NCBI GenBank assembly: GCA_903862845.1
Contig: CAIOZS010000098.1
Coordinates: forward strand, 1-55,227
Direction: 5' to 3'
DNA: 55,227 nt
From: an uncultured Thermoleophilia bacterium
GTDB lineage: Bacteria; Actinomycetota; Thermoleophilia; UBA2241
Of this stretch, positions 7,405 through 14,509 are shown in pieces. Every line of letters starts with the position of its first letter. Position 1 is the first letter of the stretch. The notes under the pieces were generated by a model. The model had not been told where the DNA came from, made no database searches, and saw only the letters and a list, made by a program, of their open reading frames with translations. The translations under genes were made by a program, and so were the position numbers.

Positions 7405-9069
7405 TCAAGGCTCCGGGAAGACGAACCCCTGGGCGAACACGCGCTCGCAGGCGGCGACGGCGCTCGCGTCGTAGCGCACGCCGGCGCCGCCCCGCACCTC
7501 GGCGAGGGCGGCCTCGAGGCCCAGCGCCGCCCGGTAGGGCCGGTGCGAGGCCATGGCCTCGACGACGTCGGCGACCGCGAGGATGCGCGCCTCAAGCATG
7601 ATCTCGTCGCCCTTCAGCCCGGCTGGGTAGCCCGAGCCGTCGAGGCGCTCCTGGTGCTGGCCGACGATCTCGGCGACCGGCTGGCGAAAGCGGATGGCGG
7701 CGAGCAGCTCACGGCCCGCCTGCGGATGCTGCTTGATGAGGGCGTACTCCATGTCCGTGAGCGCCGCCGGCTTGCTGAGGATCTCGGCGGGCACGCCGAT
7801 CTTGCCGACGTCGTGCACCTCGGCGGCGAAGGCGAGACCCTCACGGGCCTCCTCGTCGAGCCCCAGCTCGAGGGCGATGGCCGCCGCCAGAGCGGTGACG
7901 CGCCGCTCGTGGGCGGCCGTGTAGGGGTCGCGCAGGCCGACGATCGCGCCCATCGTTTTCACCATGTCGTGGAGCTGCTCGCGCAGCTCATGGGCGCTGC
8001 GCGCGAGCGCCTCCTCCGCCTGCTTGCGCTCGTTCAGTTCGATCTGCACCTGGGCATAGAGCAGTGCATTCTGCTCGGCCTCCTTGCGCTCGGTGATGTC
8101 GCGAGCCGCCGCGAACACGCCGAGGACGGCACCGTGTTCATCTCGGTAGACTGAGGCGTTGTAGAGCACCTCGGTGATTGCGCCGGAGCTATGGCGAATG
8201 GCAAGCGGATAGTCGACCACTTGCCCCGCTGAAAACGCCTCCAGGTACCCGGCGCGCGCCATCTCTGGTTCGGTGAAGTAGTCCGCGAAATCACTGTCGA
8301 TGAGCGTCTCCCGGCTCTTGCCGGTGATCTTCTCGGTGGCCGTGTTGACGTCGGTGATTCTCCCGTCTGCGCTGATCGTGACCAATGGATCCAGGCTGGT
8401 CTCTATGAGATTACGTGAGTAGATCGAAGCCTCGCGGACCGCCTTCTCGGCGAGGACTCTTTTGTGGACGTCGGCAAAGGTCAGCTGGCAGCGCAGCGGC
8501 TCGCCGCCCGAGGAACCTTGCGGGTGCGACTCGAGGTGCGCCCAGAAGGGCTCGCCGCCGACCGGCTGGAGGCGCAGCTCGCAGGTCTGCGGCGCGCCGC
8601 TCTTCTCGAGCTTGCGGAGGTGCAGGTAGTACACGTCCCGGTCCGGCGCGCAGACGAAGGCGCTGAACGGCTGCCCGACGAGTTGCTGTCGCTCGTCGCC
8701 CAGCAGGTGCGCGGCCGTGAAGTTCGCGTCGCCGACGATGCCCTTGTCGCTCAGGGTCAGGTAGCCCACGGGCGCCAGATCGAAGAGCTCGAAGTACTTG
8801 TCGCGCCGCGCGTCCAGCTCGAGCTGGGCGCGGCGCAGCTCCTCGTTCTGCATCTCGAGCTCGATCTGATGGACGCGTAGCTCGTGGACGGCGGCGGCGA
8901 GCTCCTCGGGCATCGTCGAGTCAGCAGCGGCGGCAGAGGCTGCGGCGGAAAGCCCGTCGAGGTGCTCCTCAGCCTGCCGGCGCAGCTCCTCGGCCGAGAG
9001 CGGCTGGCGCACCTCGTCGGCCGCACGCGGCGCGGCTTCGCTCTTGCGCGGACGCCGGGCATCGGCCAT
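7405..9069 (-). CDS. PAS-PAS-HD-GYP c-di-GMP phosphodiesterase-type protein (paralogue B)
   Basis: The 554-residue soluble protein has a coiled N-terminus (about 30-85), PAS (about 86-185), a second PAS (about 205-325, ending DITERKEAEQN), a coil and HD-GYP (about 350-550). HDVGKIGVP is intact, and the GYP segment reads HQERLDGSGYP where most family members have HHE. The second histidine, normally a metal ligand, is glutamine (codon 7651-7653). ATG 9069 overlaps the stop of the 37-codon ORF; an in-frame TTG at 9081 is an alternative. It faces the ABC operon tail to tail. The GAF domain of paralogue A is absent here. Confidence 0.92.
   Translation of the reverse strand: MADARRPRKSEAAPRAADEVRQPLSAEELRRQAEEHLDGLSAAASAAAADSTMPEELAAAVHELRVHQIELEMQNEELRRAQLELDARRDKYFELFDLAPVGYLTLSDKGIVGDANFTAAHLLGDERQQLVGQPFSAFVCAPDRDVYYLHLRKLEKSGAPQTCELRLQPVGGEPFWAHLESHPQGSSGGEPLRCQLTFADVHKRVLAEKAVREASIYSRNLIETSLDPLVTISADGRITDVNTATEKITGKSRETLIDSDFADYFTEPEMARAGYLEAFSAGQVVDYPLAIRHSSGAITEVLYNASVYRDEHGAVLGVFAAARDITERKEAEQNALLYAQVQIELNERKQAEEALARSAHELREQLHDMVKTMGAIVGLRDPYTAAHERRVTALAAAIALELGLDEEAREGLAFAAEVHDVGKIGVPAEILSKPAALTDMEYALIKQHPQAGRELLAAIRFRQPVAEIVGQHQERLDGSGYPAGLKGDEIMLEARILAVADVVEAMASHRPYRAALGLEAALAEVRGGAGVRYDASAVAACERVFAQGFVFPEP
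7712..8066. repeat. Direct repeat of 1-355 (HD-GYP coding)
   Basis: Bases 7712-7836 are identical to 1-125. The rest to about 8066 aligns without gaps at a constant offset of 7711 with scattered changes. The repeats have the same orientation and bracket the ABC efflux operon. Confidence 0.95.
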
Positions 9070-9182
9070 CAGGCGCCGCAATCGATGTCGGTGGTCGTCT
9101 GCGGCATGAGATGTCGCTGCCTGCGCAGGACCTCCCGCGGCACATGGCGCAGATCGGCCAAAGTGCGCTCAGCGGTCCGCAT
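9069..9182 (-). CDS. 37-aa upstream ORF, translationally coupled to HD-GYP gene (copy B)
   Basis: ATG 9182 is preceded by AAGGGGG (7 nt spacing). The TGA overlaps the ATG of the HD-GYP gene (TGATG). It has the same length as the ORF at 1859-1972 and a similar peptide, with the shared ending TDIDCGA versus TDMDCGT and a common EVLxxQRHL core. It is probably translated and couples or modulates expression of the downstream phosphodiesterase. The family is unknown. Confidence 0.55.
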   Translation of the reverse strand: MRTAERTLADLRHVPREVLRRQRHLMPQTTTDIDCGA

Positions 9183-9498
9183 ACTTCGTCCCCCTTGCGT
9201 CGCCCCCTCTCCCTGGACGCTGTCACCGATCGCGAGCGTCCATACTGTCAAGGCCCCCAAACGGGGGGGGGTAGATCCGGCTTCGGTCTAGATTACCCCT
9301 CGTGCCCGCACGGCAATCATCGGCATGCCGTTTCGCGGAGTTGAACCGACTCCACTTGGGTCGACCCAAACTGCGAAAACGACGGAACCTGCGACTCACG
9401 AGGGCATCGGCAAGGCCGGAGGCGCTGCCATGGGCGGCCACGAGCGTCCCCAACCCTAGTGTTGTCTTGTGCGTGCTGTCTGCCCAGCATCGTCAGAA
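9183..9498. other. Intergenic region holding promoter B; no gene seen
   Basis: Apart from the sigma-28-like element and the leader of locus B, I see a TTGACA at about 9258-9263 (minus strand reading) without a convincing -10 box, and a poly-G/C run near 9265-9271. Weak similarity to locus A continues to about 9370. Confidence 0.4.
9317..9344 (-). promoter_or_regulatory. Sigma-28 (FliA/WhiG)-like promoter, HD-GYP locus B
   Basis: Minus strand: TCAAC (9344-9340), 15 nt, GCCGATGA (9324-9317). About 41 bp around it differ from locus A at only three positions. The 128-nt leader downstream is otherwise mostly different from locus A, so the promoter itself is what is conserved. Confidence 0.58.
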
Positions 9499-9651
9499 GT
9501 GAGCAAGCTGGTGCTGTGCACCGACTGCTGTTGGCGCCCCGCCCACATCGAGCGTTCCTTCCGCAAGGCGCAGGCGCTGGGCTTCGTGCCCTACGCTGCC
9601 GCGCGCGACCTCGACAAGATGGTCGTGAACGTGGGCCACGCCCCCGCCTGA
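9499..9651 (+). pseudogene. C-terminal fragment of a GH114/MJ1477-like protein
   Basis: About 50 residues from GTG 9499 read VSKLVLCTD, then IERSFRKAQALGFVPYAAARDLDKM. This resembles the last strand-helix unit of the endo-alpha-1,4-polygalactosaminidase (GH114/TM1410/MJ1477) TIM barrel, where GFxPYxxxRxLD is common. No upstream part of such a gene is present, and there is no clear ribosome-binding site. I take it as a remnant; a genuine small protein cannot be excluded. Confidence 0.4.
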
Positions 9652-9735
9652 GGCGCGGGAAGGATCCGCGCTCGCGCGGCAAGCGTCGCCGCGGGATGCG
9701 GCCGGCGGGGCGAAGCCCTCGCCGCCGTGGCGCCG

Positions 9736-10044
9736 TCAGAAGGAGCGCGCCTCGCCGCCCGGGGCGGCCGGCCGCGGCTGCGCAGCGGCCGCCTCCTCGG
9801 CGGCGAGGCGTTCCCTCTCCGACTCCTCGATCTCGACGAGCGTCTTGGGCGCCAGGCCTTCGGCTTTGCGCCCGGCCCACCACTCGTCCAGAGGCTGGTT
9901 CTTGAACTGGACCCAGCGGATGTACAGAAGGACGACCAGCGCAAGCAGCACCACCTCGACCACGAGCAGGGCGATAAGCCTGACGACCAGGGGCGGCGCC
10001 AGAGGGATGCCCTGAGCCAGCAGGATGTGCAGCGCGCCGCTCAC
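9736..10044 (-). CDS. Small single-span membrane protein of the bc-complex operon
   Basis: The 102-residue product has one strong membrane helix (about 18-42, rich in L/V) and a charged, Glu/Ala-rich cytoplasmic tail with KNQPLDEWWAGRKAEG. The GTG start at 10044 overlaps the stop of the dihaem cytochrome gene (GTGA), so it is the last gene of the quinol-oxidising operon. No visible Shine-Dalgarno sequence implies coupled translation. I do not recognise the family. Position suggests an accessory or assembly subunit. Confidence 0.65.
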   Translation of the reverse strand: MSGALHILLAQGIPLAPPLVVRLIALLVVEVVLLALVVLLYIRWVQFKNQPLDEWWAGRKAEGLAPKTLVEIEESERERLAAEEAAAAQPRPAAPGGEARSF

Positions 10045-10919
10045 GGCGACCCCGAGGGCGACGGAGAGGCGCCGCCCGCCGGCGCGGCGCCGCCCGCCAG
10101 CGGCAGCGGCGAGGCCGCAGGCGGCGCCGGCAGCTTCGTCGCTGCCTTTCCGTCGGCGATGTACGGCAGGATCAGGTCGATCTGGTCGACCGAGAGGATC
10201 TGGCCCCAGGCCGGCATGAAGATCACGCCTTTGGTGCCGGGGTCCGGAATCGAGCCGTCCACGAGGAAGCTTCGCATCTCGCTCTGCGGCACCGGGTCGT
10301 CGGGGTTCCGCAAGCCGGGCACTTCCTTGTCCGCCGTCTTGGGGTTGGGCGCCGGCGGCGGCGTGGCGTTCAGCCCCACCTGCCCGTGGCACTGCATGCA
10401 GGCGTAGGCCTCGTAGATGTCCGGAGCCTTGGCCGGATCGGGATCGTAGGTCACGCCGACGTGCGGGAACCCGGCCAGGATGTACGCCGCGAGAGCGTCG
10501 GCCTGGGCGCTGTTGACGACGCCTTTCCACGACGGCATGTTGACGATGCCGGGTTTCTTGGACACGATGCCGCCCTCGTCGAGGACCTGCGTGATCTGCA
10601 TCGGGTTCGTGAACTGCTCGTCACTGGAGCGATACGTGTTGTTCAGCGGCGGGACGGTGCTGTCGCCACCGACGTTGAGCCGGTTGGGGATGCCGCCCAC
10701 GCCGTCCGGCGCGTGGCAGCGGACGCAGGCGAGGTTCACGTAGAGTTGCGCGCCGTCCTTGACCTGCTGGCTGGCCTGTACCGTTCCGCCGCCGCTCGCG
10801 GCCGGCGACGGCGAGCCCGACCCGGGGGCTTCGGGGGTCGCCAGGCTGGCGCAGCCGGCGGCGACGAGCAGGGCGGCCGTGGCGGCGGCGAGGCCGAAGC
10901 CCAGCAGGACTCGCTTCAT
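10041..10919 (-). CDS. Dihaem c-type cytochrome lipoprotein
   Basis: The 292-residue protein has a lipoprotein signal (hydrophobic run ending LLVAAGCAS) and two haem-binding motifs, CVRCH (about 69-73) and CMQCH (about 182-186). Each is followed by a mono-haem cytochrome c fold with candidate distal Met in NMPSW and FMPAW. A Ser/Pro/Gly linker follows the lipid-anchor cysteine and the C-terminus is Pro/Gly-rich. ATG 10919 has GGGAGGGAG upstream. Directly after the cytochrome b genes, it should accept electrons from the Rieske centre, like the dihaem QcrC of actinobacteria. Confidence 0.9.
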   Translation of the reverse strand: MKRVLLGFGLAAATAALLVAAGCASLATPEAPGSGSPSPAASGGGTVQASQQVKDGAQLYVNLACVRCHAPDGVGGIPNRLNVGGDSTVPPLNNTYRSSDEQFTNPMQITQVLDEGGIVSKKPGIVNMPSWKGVVNSAQADALAAYILAGFPHVGVTYDPDPAKAPDIYEAYACMQCHGQVGLNATPPPAPNPKTADKEVPGLRNPDDPVPQSEMRSFLVDGSIPDPGTKGVIFMPAWGQILSVDQIDLILPYIADGKAATKLPAPPAASPLPLAGGAAPAGGASPSPSGSP

Positions 10920-10936
10920 GGTGCTCCCTCCCGAGA

Positions 10937-11386
10937 TCACGACGACACCGCTCCCCAGATCGTCAGCGCGACGAGGGCGACGATGATGACCAGAGCGATC
11001 GTCGTCGTCAGCGGCTTGTAGCGCGGGTTGCGCTCGGGGCCGCGGTCGACGAACGGCAAGACGACGAGGAGAAGAACGACGATGCCCACGAGCACGAGGC
11101 CGACCACCTCCGGGATGACCTTGATGAGCTGAAAGAGCCCGAGGAAGTACCACTCCGGCTTGATGCCCGCCGGCGTCACGAGGACGTTGGCGCGCGGCGC
11201 CAGGTCCGCCGGCCAGAGCAGTGCGAGGCCGCCCATGATGCCGAGGAACAGGAAGAGGATCATCGCCTGCGAGATCAGTTCCTCCCAGAAGTACGGGATG
11301 TACTTCTGCGTGGGGTCGCGCCACAGCTCCCAGTAGAAGCGCGGCGGCTCGTTGGTGGGGATCTGGGCGAGGGGGCGCTTGCTCAC
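10937..11386 (-). CDS. Cytochrome b C-terminal subunit (subunit IV-like)
   Basis: The 149-residue membrane protein has three hydrophobic helices and the quinol-site PEWY motif inside GIKPEWYFLGLFQLIK. It corresponds to subunit IV (PetD) of b6f or to the C-terminal half of cytochrome b. GTG 11386 is the start; the N-terminal cytochrome b gene ends 10 nt upstream. Together they make a split b6-type cytochrome b. Confidence 0.93.
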   Translation of the reverse strand: MSKRPLAQIPTNEPPRFYWELWRDPTQKYIPYFWEELISQAMILFLFLGIMGGLALLWPADLAPRANVLVTPAGIKPEWYFLGLFQLIKVIPEVVGLVLVGIVVLLLVVLPFVDRGPERNPRYKPLTTTIALVIIVALVALTIWGAVSS

Positions 11387-11396
11387 GACGGCATTC

Positions 11397-12104
11397 CTAC
11401 AGCCGGCCGCTGATGCCGTGGCGGCGGATCATGAAGAAGTGCCCCAGCAGCAGGATGATGATGATGGCCGGCAGCACCAGCACGTGGAGGTCGAAGAAGC
11501 GGCCGAGCGTGGCGGCGCTGATCTGCTCGCCGCCGCGCAGGCTCACGAGAAGGAAGTGACCGAAGATGGGCACCGAGCCGGCGATGTCGGTGCCGACCTT
11601 GGTGGCCCAGTAGGCCTTCTGGTCCCAGGGCAGCAGGTAGCCGGTGAAGCCGAAGCCCATGGTGATGAGCAGCAGCGCCACGCCCGTGAGCCAGTTGAGC
11701 TCGCGCGGCTTCTTGTACGCGCCGGTGAAGAACACGCGCAGCATGTGCACGAATACCAGCAGCACCATGCCGCCGGCCGACCAGCGGTGGATGGAGCGGA
11801 TCCACCAGCCGAACTGCACGTGCGTGGAGATGTTGAGGACGCTCTGGTAGGCCGTGTCCGGGGTGGGCTGATAGTACACGGCCAGCATGATGCCGGTAGC
11901 AGCCAGAATGACGAACAGCACGAGAGCGATGCCGCCGAAGCAGTAGATGTAGTTGGTGGCGTGGAACGGGACGACGCGGTTGTATTGGTCTTCCATGAGG
12001 TCGTCCATGCCGAGCCGGTTGACGACCCAGCCCACCAGGCCGGGCTTCCTTCTCTTCGCCTCGGACGGCGTCTGCTGGGGCACAGGGCCCGCGGATGCGC
12101 TCAC
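11397..12104 (-). CDS. qcrB: Cytochrome b N-terminal subunit (b6-type)
   Basis: The 235-residue subunit carries four membrane helices and two pairs of haem-ligating histidines: IHRWSAGGMVLLVFVH (13 residues between) and LHVLVLPAIIIILLLGH (14 between). The 14-residue spacing in the second pair is characteristic of cytochrome b6 and Firmicutes-type cytochromes rather than mitochondrial-type. The GTG at 12104 overlaps the Rieske stop codon (GTGA), with GGGAG upstream. The open frame further upstream is the shadow of the Rieske gene. Confidence 0.93.
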   Translation of the reverse strand: MSASAGPVPQQTPSEAKRRKPGLVGWVVNRLGMDDLMEDQYNRVVPFHATNYIYCFGGIALVLFVILAATGIMLAVYYQPTPDTAYQSVLNISTHVQFGWWIRSIHRWSAGGMVLLVFVHMLRVFFTGAYKKPRELNWLTGVALLLITMGFGFTGYLLPWDQKAYWATKVGTDIAGSVPIFGHFLLVSLRGGEQISAATLGRFFDLHVLVLPAIIIILLLGHFFMIRRHGISGRL

Positions 12105-12565
12105 GTGAACTCTCCCTTGTACCAGGTGGGGTACGCAGCGTGGCTGAGGTCGATGGGCCCCACCAGCAGCGAGCCGTTCTGCACCTGCGAGTGATAGGTC
12201 GGCAGCGGCAGCGTGGCCGGCCCGTGCGTCACGGCCCCGGTCGGTGAGAACTCGCTGCCGTGGCAGGGGCACGTGAAGGAGTCGCCGCTGATTCCGGTCA
12301 CGCACCCGAGGTGCGTGCAGATCAGCGAGTACACGGCGTACTTCCCGTTCAGGTTCTGTACCGCCGCGGGCTGGTCGTGGACGGTGAGGAGCGTGAGCCG
12401 GCCGGCGGGGAACGAGCCGAGAGCGCCCGCATTGACCACCTGACCGATGGCGCTCGATACGGCGGCCGGTGGCTTGAGGAAGCGCAGCACCGGATAGACG
12501 ACCCCGGCTACGGCCGCCACGCCGAAGATGCCGATCAGCCACTTGAGGAAGCTTGACCTCGTCAT
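12101..12565 (-). CDS. qcrA: Rieske 2Fe-2S protein of the bc complex
   Basis: The 154-residue protein has an N-terminal membrane anchor (about 10-30) and the Rieske cluster motifs CTHLGC and CPCHGSEF, giving two Cys and two His ligands. ATG 12565 is preceded by GAGG at 6 nt; an in-frame longer reading exists but is unsupported. It is the first gene of a five-gene operon running to 9736. Confidence 0.95.
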   Translation of the reverse strand: MTRSSFLKWLIGIFGVAAVAGVVYPVLRFLKPPAAVSSAIGQVVNAGALGSFPAGRLTLLTVHDQPAAVQNLNGKYAVYSLICTHLGCVTGISGDSFTCPCHGSEFSPTGAVTHGPATLPLPTYHSQVQNGSLLVGPIDLSHAAYPTWYKGEFT

Positions 12566-12620
12566 CAATGCCTCGTTCCACACGTCGCCGCGGGATGCGG
12601 ACTGTGCGTTGTTCAGGACA

Positions 12621-12648
12621 CTACTACTTGTGACGCACGGCTTGTCAA
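12621..12648 (-). promoter_or_regulatory. Probable housekeeping promoter of the bc operon
   Basis: Minus strand: perfect TTGACA at 12648-12643, 16 nt, then TAGTAG at 12626-12621. The start would lie about 50 nt before the Rieske ATG. The -10 match is only moderate. Confidence 0.4.
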
Positions 12649-12752
12649 CAGTGCAGTGGCCGGAGCGGACTTCGCTGCCCCGCCCGCACCGAGGTTGTCG
12701 CGCTGTGCTACGCTGATTGCGCATGTCGTACGGGCACTACAAGGGGGTAGTT

Positions 12753-14429
12753 ATGGCTGCCATTGGAGGAGCTCTTCCCGCACACACGATGAGGCTCCGG
12801 CTCACCGCCGCTCTGGGGTGCCTTCTCGTCGCGGTGGTCATGGCGATCGCCGGGCCGGCGCCGGCGCGGGCGACCATTCTCGAACGCCTGTCCATCGAAC
12901 AGCTCTCGCGGCGCGCGACCACGGTCGCCGAGGGCACCGTGATCTCCACCGACGTCGAGCAGACGCCCGCCGGCGTGCGCACGGCCGTGCGCCTCCGGGT
13001 GCGCGACTCACTGAAAGGCATGCCTTCTGCGCTCAAGACCGTGTACGTGCCCGGCGGCAGGCTCCCGGACGGCACCCAGGTGGTCGTCGATGCCATGGCT
13101 GCGTTCCGCCCGGGCGACGCGTGCTACGTGTTCGTCGACGCGCGCGGCTGGGTCATGGGCGGCTTCCAGGGCAAGCTCGACGTCGCCGCCGGCCGCGTGG
13201 TGGGCAGCGGCGTCACCACGGCGACCATGAGTCGCCGCATCGAAGCGGCGCTGCTTCCCGGCCGGCCGGCGGCGCGTCCGGCCTCCGCCGAGCGGCTCCA
13301 CCCGGTCACGTTCCCCCTGTCAGACGGGCCGACAATCTTGTCGATCACGCCGGATGAGGCCTCCGCCGGCACGGACACTATGGTGACGATCGATGGGTTC
13401 GGCTTCGGCTCCGCGCGCGGCAAGGTCGAGTTCTCCTATGGGGGCGACAACATCATGCGCATCAGAGCCGACGACGTCTCGTCGTGGACGGACGAAAGCA
13501 TCGACTGCGTTGTTCCGACCGGCGTCATCGCGCGCTACGACGCGTCCGCCGGTACCGGACCGGTGGTGGTCACCAGTTCAGGCGGAGAAGAGTCCAACGC
13601 CTACGACTTCGTCGTGCCGTTCGGCTACGGCGCGTCCAGGTGGGCGAACGCGGGGGCCACGTACCTGGTCAACCCGTCGGGCATCGACGACGCCCTGCGC
13701 GAGAGCCTCGTGGACGCCGGCGCCGACGTGTGGAACGCCGCCGGCTCGGGCTTCTGGTTCACGGATGGTGGCATCACGACCCTGGGCGAAGCCAAGGACG
13801 GCAAGAACGTGATCTCGTGGTCCGATGATCTCCCGGACGGCGTGATCGGCCAGGCGTCGTCGTACGAAAACGCCGCGGGCGACATGACCGAGACCGACGT
13901 CCAGTTCAGCAATGCCTATGACTGGGCCGACGGCGCTCCCGGCTCGGGCACCATGGACGTCCAGTCCATCGCCATGCACGAGATCGGGCATTGGCTCGTG
14001 CTCCTCGACCAGTACATGGACGGCGACTCGGACAAGGTGATGTACGGCTTCGGCGACGAGGGCGAGCAGAAGCGCACCCTCGCTCCCGGCGACGTCGCCG
14101 GCATCACCTGGATCTATCCCGTCGACACCGTCGGTCCCGTGTGCGCCGCGAAGAATGCGACCGTGAGGCATAACGGTACCGTCAAGCTGTACTTCCGGGT
14201 CTATGACGCGCAGAGCGCGAAGGTGATGAAGCAGCTCGTGATCGCCACCCCATCCGGCGTCGTGAAGCAGAAGTGGACGTGGGGCTACCGCGAGAGCTAC
14301 GACGGCTGGTGGTCCGTCCCCTACACCTGCAGGCTGACCCGGGGTAGCTATGAGATCCTGGTCACCGGCAAGGATCTTGCCGGCAACAGCGCCAGCAAGG
14401 TTGGCAGGGCGACGCTGACGGTGAAGTAG
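12753..14429 (+). CDS. Secreted matrixin-like zinc metalloprotease with IPT/TIG domain
   Basis: The roughly 558-residue protein has a signal peptide (cleavage after about ARA), a beta-rich region (to about 185), an IPT/TIG Ig-like domain (about 190-280; ITPDEASAGTDTMVTIDGFGFG), then a metalloprotease domain with HEIGHWLVLLDQY. The HExxHxxxxxD ending is close to the HExxHxxGxxH of matrixins but with Asp in the third ligand position. A Met-turn-like VMYGF follows. The C-terminus is a beta domain. ATG 12753 is chosen for GGGGG at good spacing; frame-compatible upstream codons exist. Likely acts on extracellular protein. Confidence 0.8.
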   Translation: MAAIGGALPAHTMRLRLTAALGCLLVAVVMAIAGPAPARATILERLSIEQLSRRATTVAEGTVISTDVEQTPAGVRTAVRLRVRDSLKGMPSALKTVYVPGGRLPDGTQVVVDAMAAFRPGDACYVFVDARGWVMGGFQGKLDVAAGRVVGSGVTTATMSRRIEAALLPGRPAARPASAERLHPVTFPLSDGPTILSITPDEASAGTDTMVTIDGFGFGSARGKVEFSYGGDNIMRIRADDVSSWTDESIDCVVPTGVIARYDASAGTGPVVVTSSGGEESNAYDFVVPFGYGASRWANAGATYLVNPSGIDDALRESLVDAGADVWNAAGSGFWFTDGGITTLGEAKDGKNVISWSDDLPDGVIGQASSYENAAGDMTETDVQFSNAYDWADGAPGSGTMDVQSIAMHEIGHWLVLLDQYMDGDSDKVMYGFGDEGEQKRTLAPGDVAGITWIYPVDTVGPVCAAKNATVRHNGTVKLYFRVYDAQSAKVMKQLVIATPSGVVKQKWTWGYRESYDGWWSVPYTCRLTRGSYEILVTGKDLAGNSASKVGRATLTVK

Positions 14430-14509
14430 GGGCAGCCGGCAGCGCTCGAGGAATCGAGGGACTCGGCCGCGCGCGTGGAACGAAAGAAGCGTCGACCATC
14501 CGGAGCCCC

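Noticed and set aside
9183-9210. GEMM-like GACGCAAGGGGG string before leader ORF B
   Set aside because: It is the Shine-Dalgarno region; neither riboswitch helix is present.
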